A DNA stretch of 64,000 bases from Ptychodera flava (Eukaryota > Hemichordata > Enteropneusta > Ptychoderidae), in contig NC_091929.1 of assembly GCF_041260155.1 (NCBI RefSeq), positions 25,978,080-26,042,079 of the forward strand, given 5' to 3'. Position 1 is the stretch's first letter. Each line of letters opens with the position of its first letter. Both the position numbers and the translations under genes were made by a program. Under the pieces are notes generated by a model that was not told the DNA's origin, made no database searches, and saw nothing but the letters and a program-made list of their open reading frames with translations. Positions 30,001 through 35,864 of the stretch are shown here, piece after piece.

Positions 30001-31147
30001 CGTATTATACACCTAAGGACTTTCGAATCGTAAAAAACATATAGTATGGTGTATTTTTCAAATACGCATGGTCAGCAAGTAAGGGCGACGAGTCACACAA
30101 GCATGCTGATTACGAATTCGTATACAAAATGACACGTCATCGTTATGTGCATTCTTTTTTAACAAAGTTTATCTTACAAAAAATTATATAAATATACACA
30201 TTCGAAGGTTTCGTGACTCAGCAAATGCTAAAGAAAGATTGTCATTTCGTTAATAACTGAATATTGGTCGGCTGAAATCAGAAGACTAGAATTCATGCGA
30301 AAAGAAGTTTCTCCGTCTATGTTTTTAGATACATTGCAGAAAAACGAACCATTTGACTTCATGCCGTTCATACATATAAGCCGGTGTCGTGCTGGTGAGT
30401 ACAGTTTTTTTCTACCCGTGTCAGCACGAAAACCTTAAAAATTATATTTTCTTCAAACGGACAACACTACATAAAGTAAAAGAAAGTAACCCGTTTTTAC
30501 ATGAACAGAGTTTGAATCCGAGCGGTCAGTTTGTTTTACATTTAACAAGCGACTCAGCTGATACATATGTTGAAGTATTTCGGTTTGATGGAATGACAGT
30601 CAATAACTATATCAGATATAAAGATAAATTACACATTGTTATAGGATTGCTATCGTATTCCCATGATATTATGATTAGACATGTAGACGAAATTCACACT
30701 TTCTACATGCACTTAAATTGCTTTCATTCCTCGCGACAGATAACAGCATGGAACAAATAATTTCCTTAAGTCTTTGGCCCAACGATTCAAATTATTTCAA
30801 CGCATTTGTTTCCCGGACGACGAAACAAATATTGGTGAAAATTAAATGTTCAATTCAAAAATGTCCTTAGATCAAAATAATACCAGTAAATACTGATATT
30901 CAATGCAAATTTAGACCGTATTTCGCTATCGTACAGTCTAATAAATAAGGAAGCAGGTACTGTGTATTGGTTAACATGCGAGGAATTAACCCTACATTTT
31001 TGTTGTTGCCACAACAGAATTGTTACACATACATGAGACTTAAATGATACTCAGAAAAGAGTAGCTTAACTGACCTGAGACGTCGAACAGTATAATGCCA
31101 GGAATCACACCAACACAGAGGAAACGCAGCAGCCAAAACACACCCAT
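1..31147 (-). CDS. Gene A: adhesion GPCR with fucolectin, mucin stalk, EGF, HRM, GAIN and 7TM (3' end off window)
   Basis: Multi-exon gene read on the minus strand from the ATG at 31147 to TM4 at 721; TM5-TM7 and the tail lie beyond position 1. Twenty-three coding exons join in compatible phase: signal peptide, two-exon fucolectin-like domain, five Ser/Thr-rich exons, EGF-CA, HRM (two exons), GAIN (six exons), GPS (two exons), TM1, TM2, TM3, TM4. The domain order HRM-GAIN-GPS-7TM is diagnostic of adhesion GPCRs (class B2), plasma-membrane receptors that couple extracellular adhesion to G proteins. All ectodomain modules before HRM are on phase 1-1 exons, the usual signature of exon shuffling. 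Gene B (43982 to beyond 64000) is a paralogue with aligned introns. No ligand can be inferred beyond possible glycan binding by the lectin. Not assigned to a vertebrate ADGR subfamily. Confidence 0.85.
721..813 (-). CDS. Gene A exon 23: TM4
   Basis: 93 bp, phase 2-2, acceptor CGACAG|G, donor CAGGG|GTGAGT. Reads C-F-V-V-F-G-W-I-I-P-L-I-L-V-L-T-F, then K-W-P-R-S-Y. The G-W-x-x-P motif of TM4 is intact. Last supported exon of gene A; TM5 onward is left of position 1. Confidence 0.83.
2597..2724 (-). CDS. Gene A exon 22: ECL1 cysteine and TM3
   Basis: 128 bp, phase 0 to 2, acceptor TTGCAG|GTA, donor GCGAG|GTGAGT. Reads C-R-V-T-A-M-L-H-H-Y-A-L-I-S-S-C-S-W-V-F. The leading Cys is the conserved partner of the ECL2 disulfide, and the A-x-L-H-H-Y ... 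S-x-x-W core is the aGPCR TM3 signature. The exon begins with GTAAGT immediately after the acceptor AG. Confidence 0.83.
2993..3092 (-). CDS. Gene A exon 21: TM2
   Basis: 100 bp, phase 2 to 0, acceptor CTGTAG|G, donor GGAACG|GTAAAT. Reads R-I-T-T-D-H-Y-F-V-C-A-S-L-T-L-S-L, then a hydrophobic run ending N-M-D-R-G-T. It matches the TM2 position between ICL1 and ECL1. Confidence 0.8.
3730..3827 (-). CDS. Gene A exon 20: TM1
   Basis: 98 bp, phase 0 to 2, acceptor AAACAG|CCA, donor AGAAG|GTAACT. Reads SRIILVANGLAAFLTSFTFV, then M-L-C-L-R, a hydrophobic helix followed by basic residues. Identical length in B. Confidence 0.82.
4015..4135 (-). CDS. Gene A exon 19: second half of GPS motif, atypical cleavage site
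   Basis: 121 bp, phase 2 to 0, acceptor ACGCAG|T, donor CAACG|GTAAGA. Reads V-W-N-Y-G-N-C, then FTECQCDHVGSVAII. The GPS W-x3-G-x-C ... C-x-C-x-H framework is intact, but the cleavage tripeptide His-Leu-Thr/Ser is His-Val-Gly here. The nucleophile is missing, so autoproteolysis is unlikely. The usual T-F-A-V-L-M tethered-agonist sequence is also not conserved. Confidence 0.85.
4410..4459 (-). CDS. Gene A exon 18: first half of GPS motif
   Basis: 50 bp, phase 0 to 2, acceptor ATTTCAG|GCT, donor ACTGC|GTGAGT. Reads A-G-Y-N-A-K-C-I-S-M-I-H-G-N-P-T and supplies the first GPS cysteine. Confidence 0.78.
5858..6011 (-). CDS. Gene A exon 17: GAIN subdomain B
   Basis: 154 bp, phase 2 to 0, acceptor TTCTAG|A, donor AAACAG|GTAAAT. 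Contains V-N-S-P-V-I-S-V-S-V and L-Q-E-P-L-T-F-T-L-Y-H, the strands just before the GPS that are found in most adhesion GPCRs (N-S-x-V-I-S ... P-V-x-I-T-L-x-H). Confidence 0.85.
6247..6316 (-). CDS. Gene A exon 16: GAIN subdomain B
   Basis: 70 bp, phase 1 to 2, acceptor CCAACAG|AT, donor AAGGG|GTAGGT. Reads R-I-T-V-I-V-F-T-Y-K-N-P-A-N-I-L-P-P, a GAIN-B beta strand followed by the N-P-x-x-I-L-P loop. Same length in gene B (58901-58970). Confidence 0.78.
6674..6838 (-). CDS. Gene A exon 15: GAIN subdomain B
   Basis: 55 codons, phase 1-1, acceptor CTATCAG|GT, donor TTCAG|GTATTT. Reads DLEFPSKVKFARHKR, then VVIPGENIILQNS, the beta-rich GAIN-B region (V-x-I-P ... I-L). Gene B may use a donor 9 bp further on. 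Confidence 0.8.
7399..7543 (-). CDS. Gene A exon 14: GAIN domain helical part
   Basis: 145 bp, phase 0 to 1, acceptor TTTCAG|ACC, donor AGTG|GTAGTA. Reads GVHLGAMALFATLNRFGETV, then R-L-Y-S-K-N-I-G-I-K-I-F-Q-F, matching the GAIN helix followed by the first beta strand of subdomain B. In gene B the same donor must be used, because the frame closes just beyond it. Confidence 0.8.
8214..8282 (-). CDS. Gene A exon 13: GAIN subdomain A
   Basis: 23 codons, phase 0-0, acceptor TTTCAG|TCG, donor CACGAA|GTAAGA. Reads SIVRFMSALLDADTEPSW, a pattern typical of the GAIN helix pair (S-x-L-L-D ... W). Exact-length match to B 61140-61208. Confidence 0.8.
8494..8720 (-). repeat. Non-LTR retrotransposon RT fragment (intron of A)
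   Basis: Minus strand reads L-L-I-T-Y-K-A-L-N-G-Q-A-S-Q-N-L-R-N-L-I-T-P, then L-R-S-S-D-K-C-L-L, resembling the C-terminal end of LINE reverse transcriptases (L-L-x-T-Y-K-A-L-x-G-x-A-P-x-Y-L). The orthologous position in B (61790-61990) carries it too, so it predates the duplication. Confidence 0.6.
9553..9729 (-). CDS. Gene A exon 12: GAIN subdomain A
   Basis: 59 codons, phase 0-0, acceptor ATTGCAG|GTC, donor CTGCAG|GTAATA. Helix-rich: VPDLSLASRTAGLLTNITLS, then L-L-L-A-K-Y-M-L-S-E-I-L-D-N. It carries one N-glycosylation sequon (NIT). The gene B counterpart at 62743-62919 has the same length and the same splice sites. Confidence 0.8.
10005..10075 (+). repeat. Possible tRNA-derived SINE relic (A)
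   Basis: B-box-like GAGTTCGAATCC (10041-10052). The equivalent is at 63226 in B. The A box is not clear, so this is tentative. Confidence 0.3.
10746..10840 (-). CDS. Gene A exon 11: HRM domain, second part
   Basis: 95 bp, acceptor CGTCGTAG|GG, donor GAACAG|GTCAGA, phase 1 to 0. Reads KMMRFCDERGEWWEPYTTEC, the R-x-C-x3-G-x-W ... C ending of HRM, then a helical K-S-E-E-I-L-H-M-I segment that begins GAIN subdomain A. Gene B's equivalent should lie about 30 bp beyond the right edge of the window. Confidence 0.82.
11244..11360 (-). CDS. Gene A exon 10: HRM domain, first part
   Basis: 39 codons, acceptor TTTCATAG|CC, donor ACACAG|GTAATA, phase 1-1. Reads TCPAGSDTLTKIYWESVPAN, then CSSDWVNCPDGYTG. 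Together with exon 11 this has the hormone-receptor-motif pattern (Cys, Trp, then Cys-Pro, ... C, G-x-W, C) found next to the GAIN domain in many adhesion GPCRs. Confidence 0.78.
11661..11831 (-). CDS. Gene A exon 9: calcium-binding-type EGF domain
   Basis: Acceptor TTACAG|AT at 11831. The translation begins I-N-E-C-D-E-D and contains six cysteines with the EGF spacing, the N-I-G-S-Y-R-C calcium-binding and hydroxylation-type segment, and C-x-C-x2-G-F. Such domains form rigid calcium-bound modules in adhesive ectodomains. The 3' boundary has two phase-1 candidates. The donor at 11661 (TGGTG|GTAGGT) keeps the sixth Cys (SKLCV). The one at 11712 (GGAA|GTAAAT) would lose it, so 11661 is preferred. 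Confidence 0.7.
12930..13475. repeat. Imperfect inverted repeat (about 180-bp arms)
   Basis: 12930-13110 pairs with 13285-13475: for example AAAAACGTTTCTGGCGATAG at 13001 against CTGTCGCCAGAAACGTTTTT at 13372. The arms are about 80% alike. It lies in the intron between stalk exon 8 and the EGF exon, and accounts for the 136-codon plus-strand ORF there. Confidence 0.78.
13714..13818 (-). CDS. Gene A exon 8: Ser/Thr-rich stalk exon (type 1, copy 3)
   Basis: Third copy of the 35-codon type 1 stalk exon, phase 1-1, 1808 bp from exon 6, donor AAT|GTAAGAC. The matching type 2 exon is absent further down, so the array ends here and this exon would splice to the EGF exon. Confidence 0.7.
15006..15161 (-). 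CDS. Gene A exon 7: Ser/Thr-rich stalk exon (type 2, copy 2)
   Basis: 52 codons, acceptor TTGCAG|CT, donor GAGA|GTAAG, phase 1-1. Reads STTVESTTNEATSQEISSTT, then a KFPSSEVTTEATPSATSG segment. Exactly 1808 bp from exon 5. Mucin-like spacer. Confidence 0.72.
15522..15626 (-). CDS. Gene A exon 6: Ser/Thr-rich stalk exon (type 1, copy 2)
   Basis: Duplicate of exon 4, 35 codons with the same splice junctions and phase 1-1, exactly 1808 bp from it. Apart from the first split codon (TC instead of TG) the stalk sequence is unchanged. Confidence 0.73.
16814..16969 (-). CDS. Gene A exon 5: Ser/Thr-rich stalk exon (type 2, copy 1)
   Basis: 52 codons, phase 1-1, acceptor ATTACAG|CT, donor GAGA|GTAAG. 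Thr/Ser-rich translation (STTVEYTTNEATTQ ... SATSGSSPTRDE), a mucin-like spacer. Its duplicate is at 15006-15161, with several replacements (E-Y for E-S, T-T-Q-V for T-S-Q-E, R for S near the end). Most differences seen keep the reading frame. Confidence 0.72.
17330..17434 (-). CDS. Gene A exon 4: Ser/Thr-rich stalk exon (type 1, copy 1)
   Basis: 35 codons, phase 1-1, acceptor TTTAG|TG, donor CCCAAT|GTAAGTG. The translation is rich in Thr, Ser, Gln and Pro (STSAEQTTSQGTESPKTTTG), with an Asn-Thr-Thr N-glycosylation site, typical of an O-glycosylated mucin-like spacer. Exons at 15522-15626 and 13714-13818 are near-identical copies produced by the 1808-bp tandem duplication. Confidence 0.75.
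18302..18631. mobile_element. TTAA-flanked palindromic MITE, copy 1
   Basis: Begins AGGGATAAAGTCGGACATTTTTC and ends with its imperfect complement GGCCGACTTTGTCCCT, flanked by TTAA at 18298-18301 and 18632-18635. Most of the 330 bp folds on itself (GTGACCATGCATATATT against AATATATGCATGGTCAC). Same family as 26905-27186. Confidence 0.82.
18634..18840 (+). repeat. Dispersed repeat, copy 1
   Basis: Starts TTAAGGTAGAATGTGCCTGGG and aligns loosely with 28004-28200 (TTTAAGGTATAACGCCCTCGGGG): both continue with an A/T-rich ... ACAATT(C/T)TT ... segment and end near ATGGC(T/G)GCCATTT. It abuts the TTAA of the MITE at 18631. Confidence 0.45.
19268..19477 (-). CDS. Gene A exon 3: C-terminal half of fucolectin-type lectin domain
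   Basis: 70 codons, acceptor CCCTCAG|CT at 19477, donor GAAG|GTAAAA at 19268, phase 1-1. It reads QRLRGAVIRVGNSD, then NNEKCGETIT, then CALEGRFVSVQLEN, ending LCEVEVLGE, which is the classic C-terminal half of the FTP lectin fold. Joined to exon 2 the loop reads TNRDSHAQRLRGA. The two arginines typical of fucose-binding members are present, but the usual vicinal Cys-Cys between them is replaced by Ser-His. Confidence 0.85.
19535..22100. other. Intron sequence with no supported gene
   Basis: Part of the 9.7-kb intron of gene A. Around 20500-21450 GC content is somewhat higher and minus-strand ORFs of 84-110 codons occur, but they show no recognisable domain, consistent splice framework or phase fit with exons 2 and 3. 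Confidence 0.5.
22190..22336. repeat. 147-bp near-perfect hairpin
   Basis: AGGGGTTATTACACGAAG at the left end pairs with CTTCGTGTAATAACCCCT at the right. About 67-bp arms with very few mismatches around a loop near 22258-22270 (TTGCTGCGCAAC). Likely a foldback MITE in the large intron of gene A. Confidence 0.85.
22860..24900. repeat. Diverged tandem duplication of about 1 kb
   Basis: 22860-23890 and 23890-24900 align in order: TTTCTAGACCTATGCTATTT/TTTCTAGGCCTATGCTATCT, AACTCGCCCATGGCGCATTG/AACTCGCCCACGGCGTATTG, CATCTGATAAGCATAGT in both, GAGCAGG(C/A)AGTATTAGG, AAATGCGAACTGCAGTAA. Each unit also holds an inverted pair of TGACGTAA-type sites about 50 bp apart (23214/23264 and 24261/24311). No coding signal recognised. 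Confidence 0.85.
24900..26900. other. AT-rich intron sequence, nothing recognised
   Basis: Gene A intron between lectin exons 3 and 2. Contains a short double palindrome ACGTACGTT...AACGTACGT near 25775-25797, otherwise no ORF or repeat I can name. Confidence 0.5.
26905..27186. mobile_element. TTAA-flanked palindromic MITE, copy 2
   Basis: AGGGACAAAGTCGGCTATTTTTC ... GGCCGACTTTGTCCCT, flanked by TTAA on both sides (26901-26904, 27187-27190). Aligns with 18302-18631 along its length, minus a piece of the centre. Confidence 0.82.
28004..28200 (+). repeat. Dispersed repeat, copy 2
   Basis: See 18634-18840. Ends with GGCATGGCGGCCATTTTGAAAT. Lies in the intron between lectin exons 2 and 3. Confidence 0.45.
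29142..29363 (-). CDS. Gene A exon 2: N-terminal half of fucolectin-type lectin domain
   Basis: 74 codons, acceptor CACACAG|GC at 29363 and donor CATG|GTAAGT at 29142, phase 1-1. The translation shows the hallmark start of the eel-fucolectin/tachylectin-4/pentraxin-1 (FTP, F5/8 C-like) fold: N-F-A-F-x-K-S-A-I-Q-S-S, then ASRAVDGNR, HGSCTHT and EPWWKVDL, ending VVTNRDSH. These beta-sandwich lectins bind fucose-type sugars on cell surfaces. The exon ends inside the sugar-binding loop, and the second half is about 9.7 kb downstream in exon 3. Confidence 0.85.
29370..31070. other. Intron 1 of gene A, no further feature
   Basis: Between the signal-peptide exon and the first lectin exon. ORFs of 104 and 123 codons on the plus strand (29719, 30389) have no recognisable domain or codon pattern and are treated as chance. 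Confidence 0.5.
31075..31147 (-). CDS. Gene A exon 1: start codon and signal peptide
   Basis: The ATG at 31147-31145 opens 24 codons beginning MGVFWLLRFL, a short basic N-terminus followed by a hydrophobic stretch to about residue 20, then a donor TCAG|GTCAGT in phase 1. This joins in frame to exon 2 (also phase 1), giving a glycine at the junction just before the lectin domain. The ATG was chosen because it gives a signal peptide leading straight into the lectin. An upstream 5' UTR exon cannot be excluded, and no promoter was identified. Confidence 0.72.
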
Positions 31148-31677
31148 TCTGTGGTGGGGCTCTCACGAGGAAACGATGGTGTATCTTTTGCGTAGACGAA
31201 TAAACCACCCACATTGCAATATTTACGGTCCAATAATTTTTTGACCTTTCCGACGTAATGATATATGTGTTTTAGTAATTTTGTAAAGTGAGCCTTGCTT
31301 GGCTTAACAAGGGCAACTGCATTCAAAGTCGCTTTAACAGCCGAGTTTGTCGAATTTGAGTAGAAGATTTTTAAACTATTATTTTTCAGAATAGTGTATG
31401 CCCTATATCTCTACAGTTAAGCATGAATATGATTATTCTGGTCTGTATAAGAGTCCAAAAGGGATGTTCCCATTGAATATTGACCAGTGAGGGACCAAAT
31501 TACCAAGCGAAAGTTTGGGGTTATCCCCTGACTTTTGACCCTCACTCTATCCCCTACTTTATCAATCATGCACATATCTAATTCTGGAAGGAAGTTTTTG
31601 AGGTTTTAGATGTCACGTGACATCGATGTACTTAGTGTTAAACATGTTAAAATGATGAAAATAAGCTAATTGTATAA

Positions 31678-32178
31678 GTTATATTGACATGTCAGTTACT
31701 CTAATGCGTTCTGACTGGACGATAGCTGACGCCGATGGTAAAATACCTCAAAACCTCCCAAGTATTAAACTGCTCTACCAGTGTTACACCTGGGGCCACC
31801 TGTTACAACCGATAACGTAGTAACTAACCGGTAACGTATCAAACCCGATAAAGTAGTAAAAATTTACCGATAACGTAGTAAATCAACCGATAACGTAGTA
31901 ACGAACCGATAACGTAGTAATTTTTCCTTACTGATAACGTATTTAGCAAATGTACCGATAATGTTTCAAATCAACTATTAATGTATTGGATCAAGTGATT
32001 CAGGGAAATATATTCATAGGGATAGATCTATCCTCGATCGAACGATCAATCCATTGATCAATTGATAGATCGACCGATTGATCGATCGATGTACTGATCT
32101 AGCAATCGATCGATATTTCTATCTATTGAATAATTGAATGAGTTGATCGATTTCTAGACTAATAGAATGATCGATATG

Positions 32179-32233
<55 letters not shown>

Positions 32234-32350
32234 CATACATATCGATCATATCGATCATACATATCGGTTGATTTGATACGTCATTATTCACTTGGCTAGA
32301 TACACTATCTCTCTATTTATCTATCCGTCGATCGATGTATCTATCCATCG

Positions 32351-32404
<54 letters not shown>

Positions 32405-32900
32405 TTCTATTAGTCGAGCAATTGATCAATTCATTCAATCATTCAATCGAATAAATATCGATCGATTGATACATCAGTACATCGATCGATCAATCGGTCG
32501 GCCTATCAATTGATCAATGGATTGATCGTTCGATCGAGGATAGATCTATCCCTATGAATATATTTCCCTGAATCACTTAATCCAATACATTAATAGTTGA
32601 TTTGAAACATTATCGGTACATTTGCTAAATACGTTATCAGTAAGGAAAAATTACTACGTTATCGGATCGTTACTACGTTATCGGTTGATTTACTACGTTA
32701 TCGGTAAATTTTTACTACTTTATCGGGTTTGATACGTTACCGGTTAGTTACTACGTTATCGGTTGTAACAGGTGGCCCCAGGTGTAACACTGGTAGAGCA
32801 GTTTAATATTTGGGAGGTTTTGAGGTATTTTACCATCGGCGTCAGCTATCGTCCAGTCAGAACCCATTAGAGTAACTGACATGTCAATATAACTTATATC
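31678..32900. repeat. Near-perfect palindrome (about 600-bp arms) built on a foldback element
   Basis: 31678-32170 reads as the reverse complement of about 32400-32900. The outer 370 bp of the arms differ at only a handful of positions; inner arms are more diverged. Each arm holds about nine iterations of an 18-21-bp unit with core CCGATAACGTAGTAA, then GATC/ATCGAT-rich sequence. The centre has two TA microsatellites (32176-32240, 32352-32402). The outer 120 bp of each arm lacks the iterated motif and looks like host flank. Confidence 0.92.
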
Positions 32901-32963
32901 AATCGATCGATATTTATTCGATTGAATGATTGAATGAATCGATCAATTGCTCGACTAATAGAA

Positions 32964-33008
<45 letters not shown>

Positions 33009-33010
33009 GA

Positions 33011-33050
<40 letters not shown>

Positions 33051-33334
33051 CATATCGATCATTCTATTAGTCTAGAAATCGATCAACTCATTCAATTATT
33101 CAATAGATAGAAATATCGATCGATTGCTAGATCAGTACATCGATCGATCAATCGGTCGATCTATCGATTGGTCAATAGATTGATAGTTCGATCGGGGATA
33201 GATCTATCCCTATGAATCTATTCCCGTGAATCACTTGATCAAATACATTATCAGTTGATTTTATATGTTATCGGTAATTTTGCTGATACGTTACCGGTTA
33301 GAAAAAAAATTATTACGTTATCGGTTCGTTTCTA
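32901..33334. repeat. Second, partial foldback copy (left of LTR insertion)
   Basis: 32901-32965 is the inverse of the centre-proximal arm at 32400-32465. After a TA-rich middle, 33051-33330 repeats the inverted form of 32000-32170 and the motif array. The copy is interrupted at 33334 by the LTR element and resumes at 38706. Confidence 0.85.
32966..33048. repeat. (TA)n microsatellite in second foldback copy
   Basis: Two TA runs separated by ACATAGACCA. Confidence 0.95.
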
Positions 33335-33899
33335 TGTTATGTAGGTCATTTACCCCACACTCATCATGACCTGAGTTCAATTAGTCTAGAACATTCTCAA
33401 GGTCACTGCCCTTGATGACCTCACAACCTTGAATCAATTACTCATGTTTGGAATGTTCTGGAAAGTTGATTAGTTGTGTAAGGGAGATAATTTTAGAACA
33501 GTAATTAGCATGTCAATAAAAGTTCTAGATTGTTCTTATATGCCTTTATAAAAGGGACGTGCTCAGCTTCCAGTCAGACTTTTGGGATCGTGTCTCTTGT
33601 GTGTTACTAAACTCCAGCAGTAGTCATTCTCAAGACTTTTCAAGACCTTCACTGCCAACGCTGGATTTATACTGTGGACTTTGTGCAGCTTCAAGCCTGC
33701 AAGGACTGTTCATTCATCCAACTGACTGTTACAACTCTGAGACTGGAGCTTTGCCGTCCCAGCTGAGATAAGTAGTCTGTACACTTTTAAAGCTTGTACT
33801 CTATCCCTGACTTAGCAATTAGTTTTATTTTCGTAATAAATTTTGTTTAAACGTTAACTGCTGAGTTCACCCTTTTGTTCGTTTTCTCTGCACGTAACA
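33335..33899 (+). repeat. 5' LTR
   Basis: 565 bp, begins TGTTATG and ends CGTAACA. Contains a TATA-like box (TATAAAAG at 33547-33554) and AATAAA at 33835-33840. Matches the 3' LTR except for one missing T in the U3 part (around 33435) and one extra T near 33848. Confidence 0.95.
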
Positions 33900-33901
33900 A
33901 T

Positions 33902-33919
33902 TGGGGGCTCGTCCGGGAG
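33902..33919 (+). other. Primer binding site (tRNA-Pro type)
   Basis: TGGGGGCTCGTCCGGGAG begins 3 nt after the 5' LTR. It matches the known tRNA-Pro primer site used by some vertebrate retroviruses at 17 of 18 positions (last base differs). Confidence 0.85.
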
Positions 33920-34000
33920 ACGAATATTTTGAGCCGTTTGACAACATTTTGACAGCCTTTTCAAAACTACTGTATACTGTGAACTCAGCGAAATTTAATC

Positions 34001-34918
34001 ATGGCGGAATTTAAACCAGACGAATTTATGGATGACCTTGATCAGGACACATTTAATTCCCTCAGAAAAGACAACCTCATAGCACTGGCAAATTTCCTTA
34101 AAGTAGAAGTCAAAAGATCTATGCGCAAGAGGGAAATACAGTACCGTATTGCCAAACATCTAGTTGATTTAGGCCAATTTGAGGAATCCACCCTGAAAGA
34201 TTATGAGCCCGAGTCTACCTCTGAACTCAGAAAATTAGAATTAGAAATGCAGACAAATTTGGAGATCAAGAAACTAGAATTACAAATGAGAGAGAAAGAA
34301 TTACAAATGGAAGAAAGACAGAGAGAAAAGGAGAGAGAATTGGAAGAACATCGACTACAGTTAGAAATGAAACGTTTAGAGCTTGGACAGTCAGGAAAAT
34401 TCTTCCCTTCAGACAAGTTTGACATCACTAAGCATTTCAGGTTAGTTCCCCCTTTCCAAGAAAAGGATGTTGATAAATATTTCCTTCATTTTGAGAAAAT
34501 TGCTCAGAGTCTGAATTGGCCTAAGGAGTCCTGGTCTATGCTTTTGCAGAGTGCTTTGGTGGGTAAAGCCAGAGAAATTTACATTCAGTTGTCAGTAGAG
34601 CAGGCTTCAGATTATGATTCTGTGAAGGAATTAATTCTCAAGGGCTATGAGTTGGTGCCTGAAGCTTACCGTCAGAAATTTAGGGATTGTGAGAAGGTGA
34701 AGGATCAAACTTATGTTGAATTTGCTCGAACAAAAGAACAACTGTTTGATCGTTGGTGCTCTTCTGAAAAGGTCAGTCAGAATTATGACAAATTACGACA
34801 GCTTGTTTTGATTGAGGAATTTAAAGGTGCATTCGGAGTGACATCAAGACGTTTATCAATGAACAAAAGGCAGATACATTGGAGGTTGCTGCACGTTTGG
34901 CCGATGATTATTCATTGA
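34001..34918 (+). pseudogene. LTR element gag, N-terminal part (frameshifted)
   Basis: Opens with an ATG 100 bp after the LTR. Residues about 1-65 form a small helical region, 75-125 a Glu/Lys/Gln-rich coiled coil (repeated E-L-Q-M-x-E), and 140-280 a capsid-like helical segment (F-L-H-F-E-K ... W ... L-x-G-K-A-R). From about 34840 the frame drifts into unrelated residues; the homologous reading continues one frame over in the next ORF, so a 1-nt indel lies near there. Structural protein of a virus-like particle. Confidence 0.8.
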
Positions 34919-35844
34919 CCCACAAATCTTCATTTCTCAGCAAACCATCCCAGTCCTTTTCATACAGAAACAATGCAGGTAAATTTAACTCGTCCTTTTC
35001 ATCCAAGAATTTTTCAAAGGAGAGTAGGAAATCAAATGACAACAGTTCACAAAATTCAAGTAACACTTCCACATCATCAGATCCCAAGTCTCAATCTCCT
35101 TCTGACAAACAGTTCGGTACACTTTCTTGTAATTATTGCAAGAAAGACGGCCATTTAATGTCAGAGTGTTTCAAATTGAAAAGAAAACGTGAAGGTCAAA
35201 GTGGTCAAAGTGGATCTAAGCCCACCGGCTTTATTTCTTCATCAACTCAATTAGAGTCTAATAATGTGTGCAACACATTTTCTGAGGTTAAATCCCTCTT
35301 ATCCCCAATTAATGAGGTCAAGGTCAATTCTTCTCAAGATAGCATTATGGGTATTTTCGAACCATTTATTCATAATGGTTTTATATCACTTTCTAGTGAT
35401 TTCTCTTCCGCTACCCCTGTCAAAATTTTAAGAGATACCGGGGCTTCCCAGTCTCTTTTGTTGGCAGATACCCTGCCGTTTTCTGAAAAGTCATTTTCAG
35501 GTTCTAAAGTTCTTATTAAGGGGGTAGATTGTAATGACTACATTCCTGTTCCTCTCCATAATGTCTATTTGTCTTCGGACTTTGTTTCTGGACCTGTGAC
35601 TTTAGGTATTAGGCCTTTTTTGCCTTTTGAAGGGATTCACCTTCTTCTTGGAAACGACCTTGCTGGGGACAAGGTCATTACTAATCCACTTGTGACTGAT
35701 AATCCTACTTTAGATCAGGATCCAGAGCCAATTGAACAAGAGATACCCGATTTATTTCCTTCCTGTGCCATTACTCGAGCCATGTCAAAGAAAACTTCCG
35801 AGAATCAAAATACTCTCAAAATAATGTCACAGATGTTGACTTAA
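34879..35844 (+). pseudogene. LTR element gag C-terminus (zinc knuckle) and aspartic protease
   Basis: Continuation of gag in another frame. A CCHC zinc knuckle (C-N-Y-C-K-K-D-G-H-L-M-S-E-C) lies near residue 84 and an aspartic protease active site D-T-G-A-S near residue 186 (about 35434), with a downstream L-L-L-G-N-D-L segment typical of retropepsins. The ORF closes at 35844 and the integrase frame opens about 20 bp later, so a frameshift or stop separates protease from integrase. Confidence 0.83.
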
Positions 35845-35864
35845 ATGACACCTTTCTCAGTCAG

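Noticed and set aside
32292..32513. 73-codon ORF with a Tyr-Ile run
   Set aside because: Pure product of the TA microsatellite and GATC-rich arms of the foldback element.
33559..33771. 70-codon ORF repeated at 38366-38578
   Set aside because: Identical because both are in the LTRs, downstream of the TATA box; no known LTR-encoded protein is expected, and the start is not ATG.
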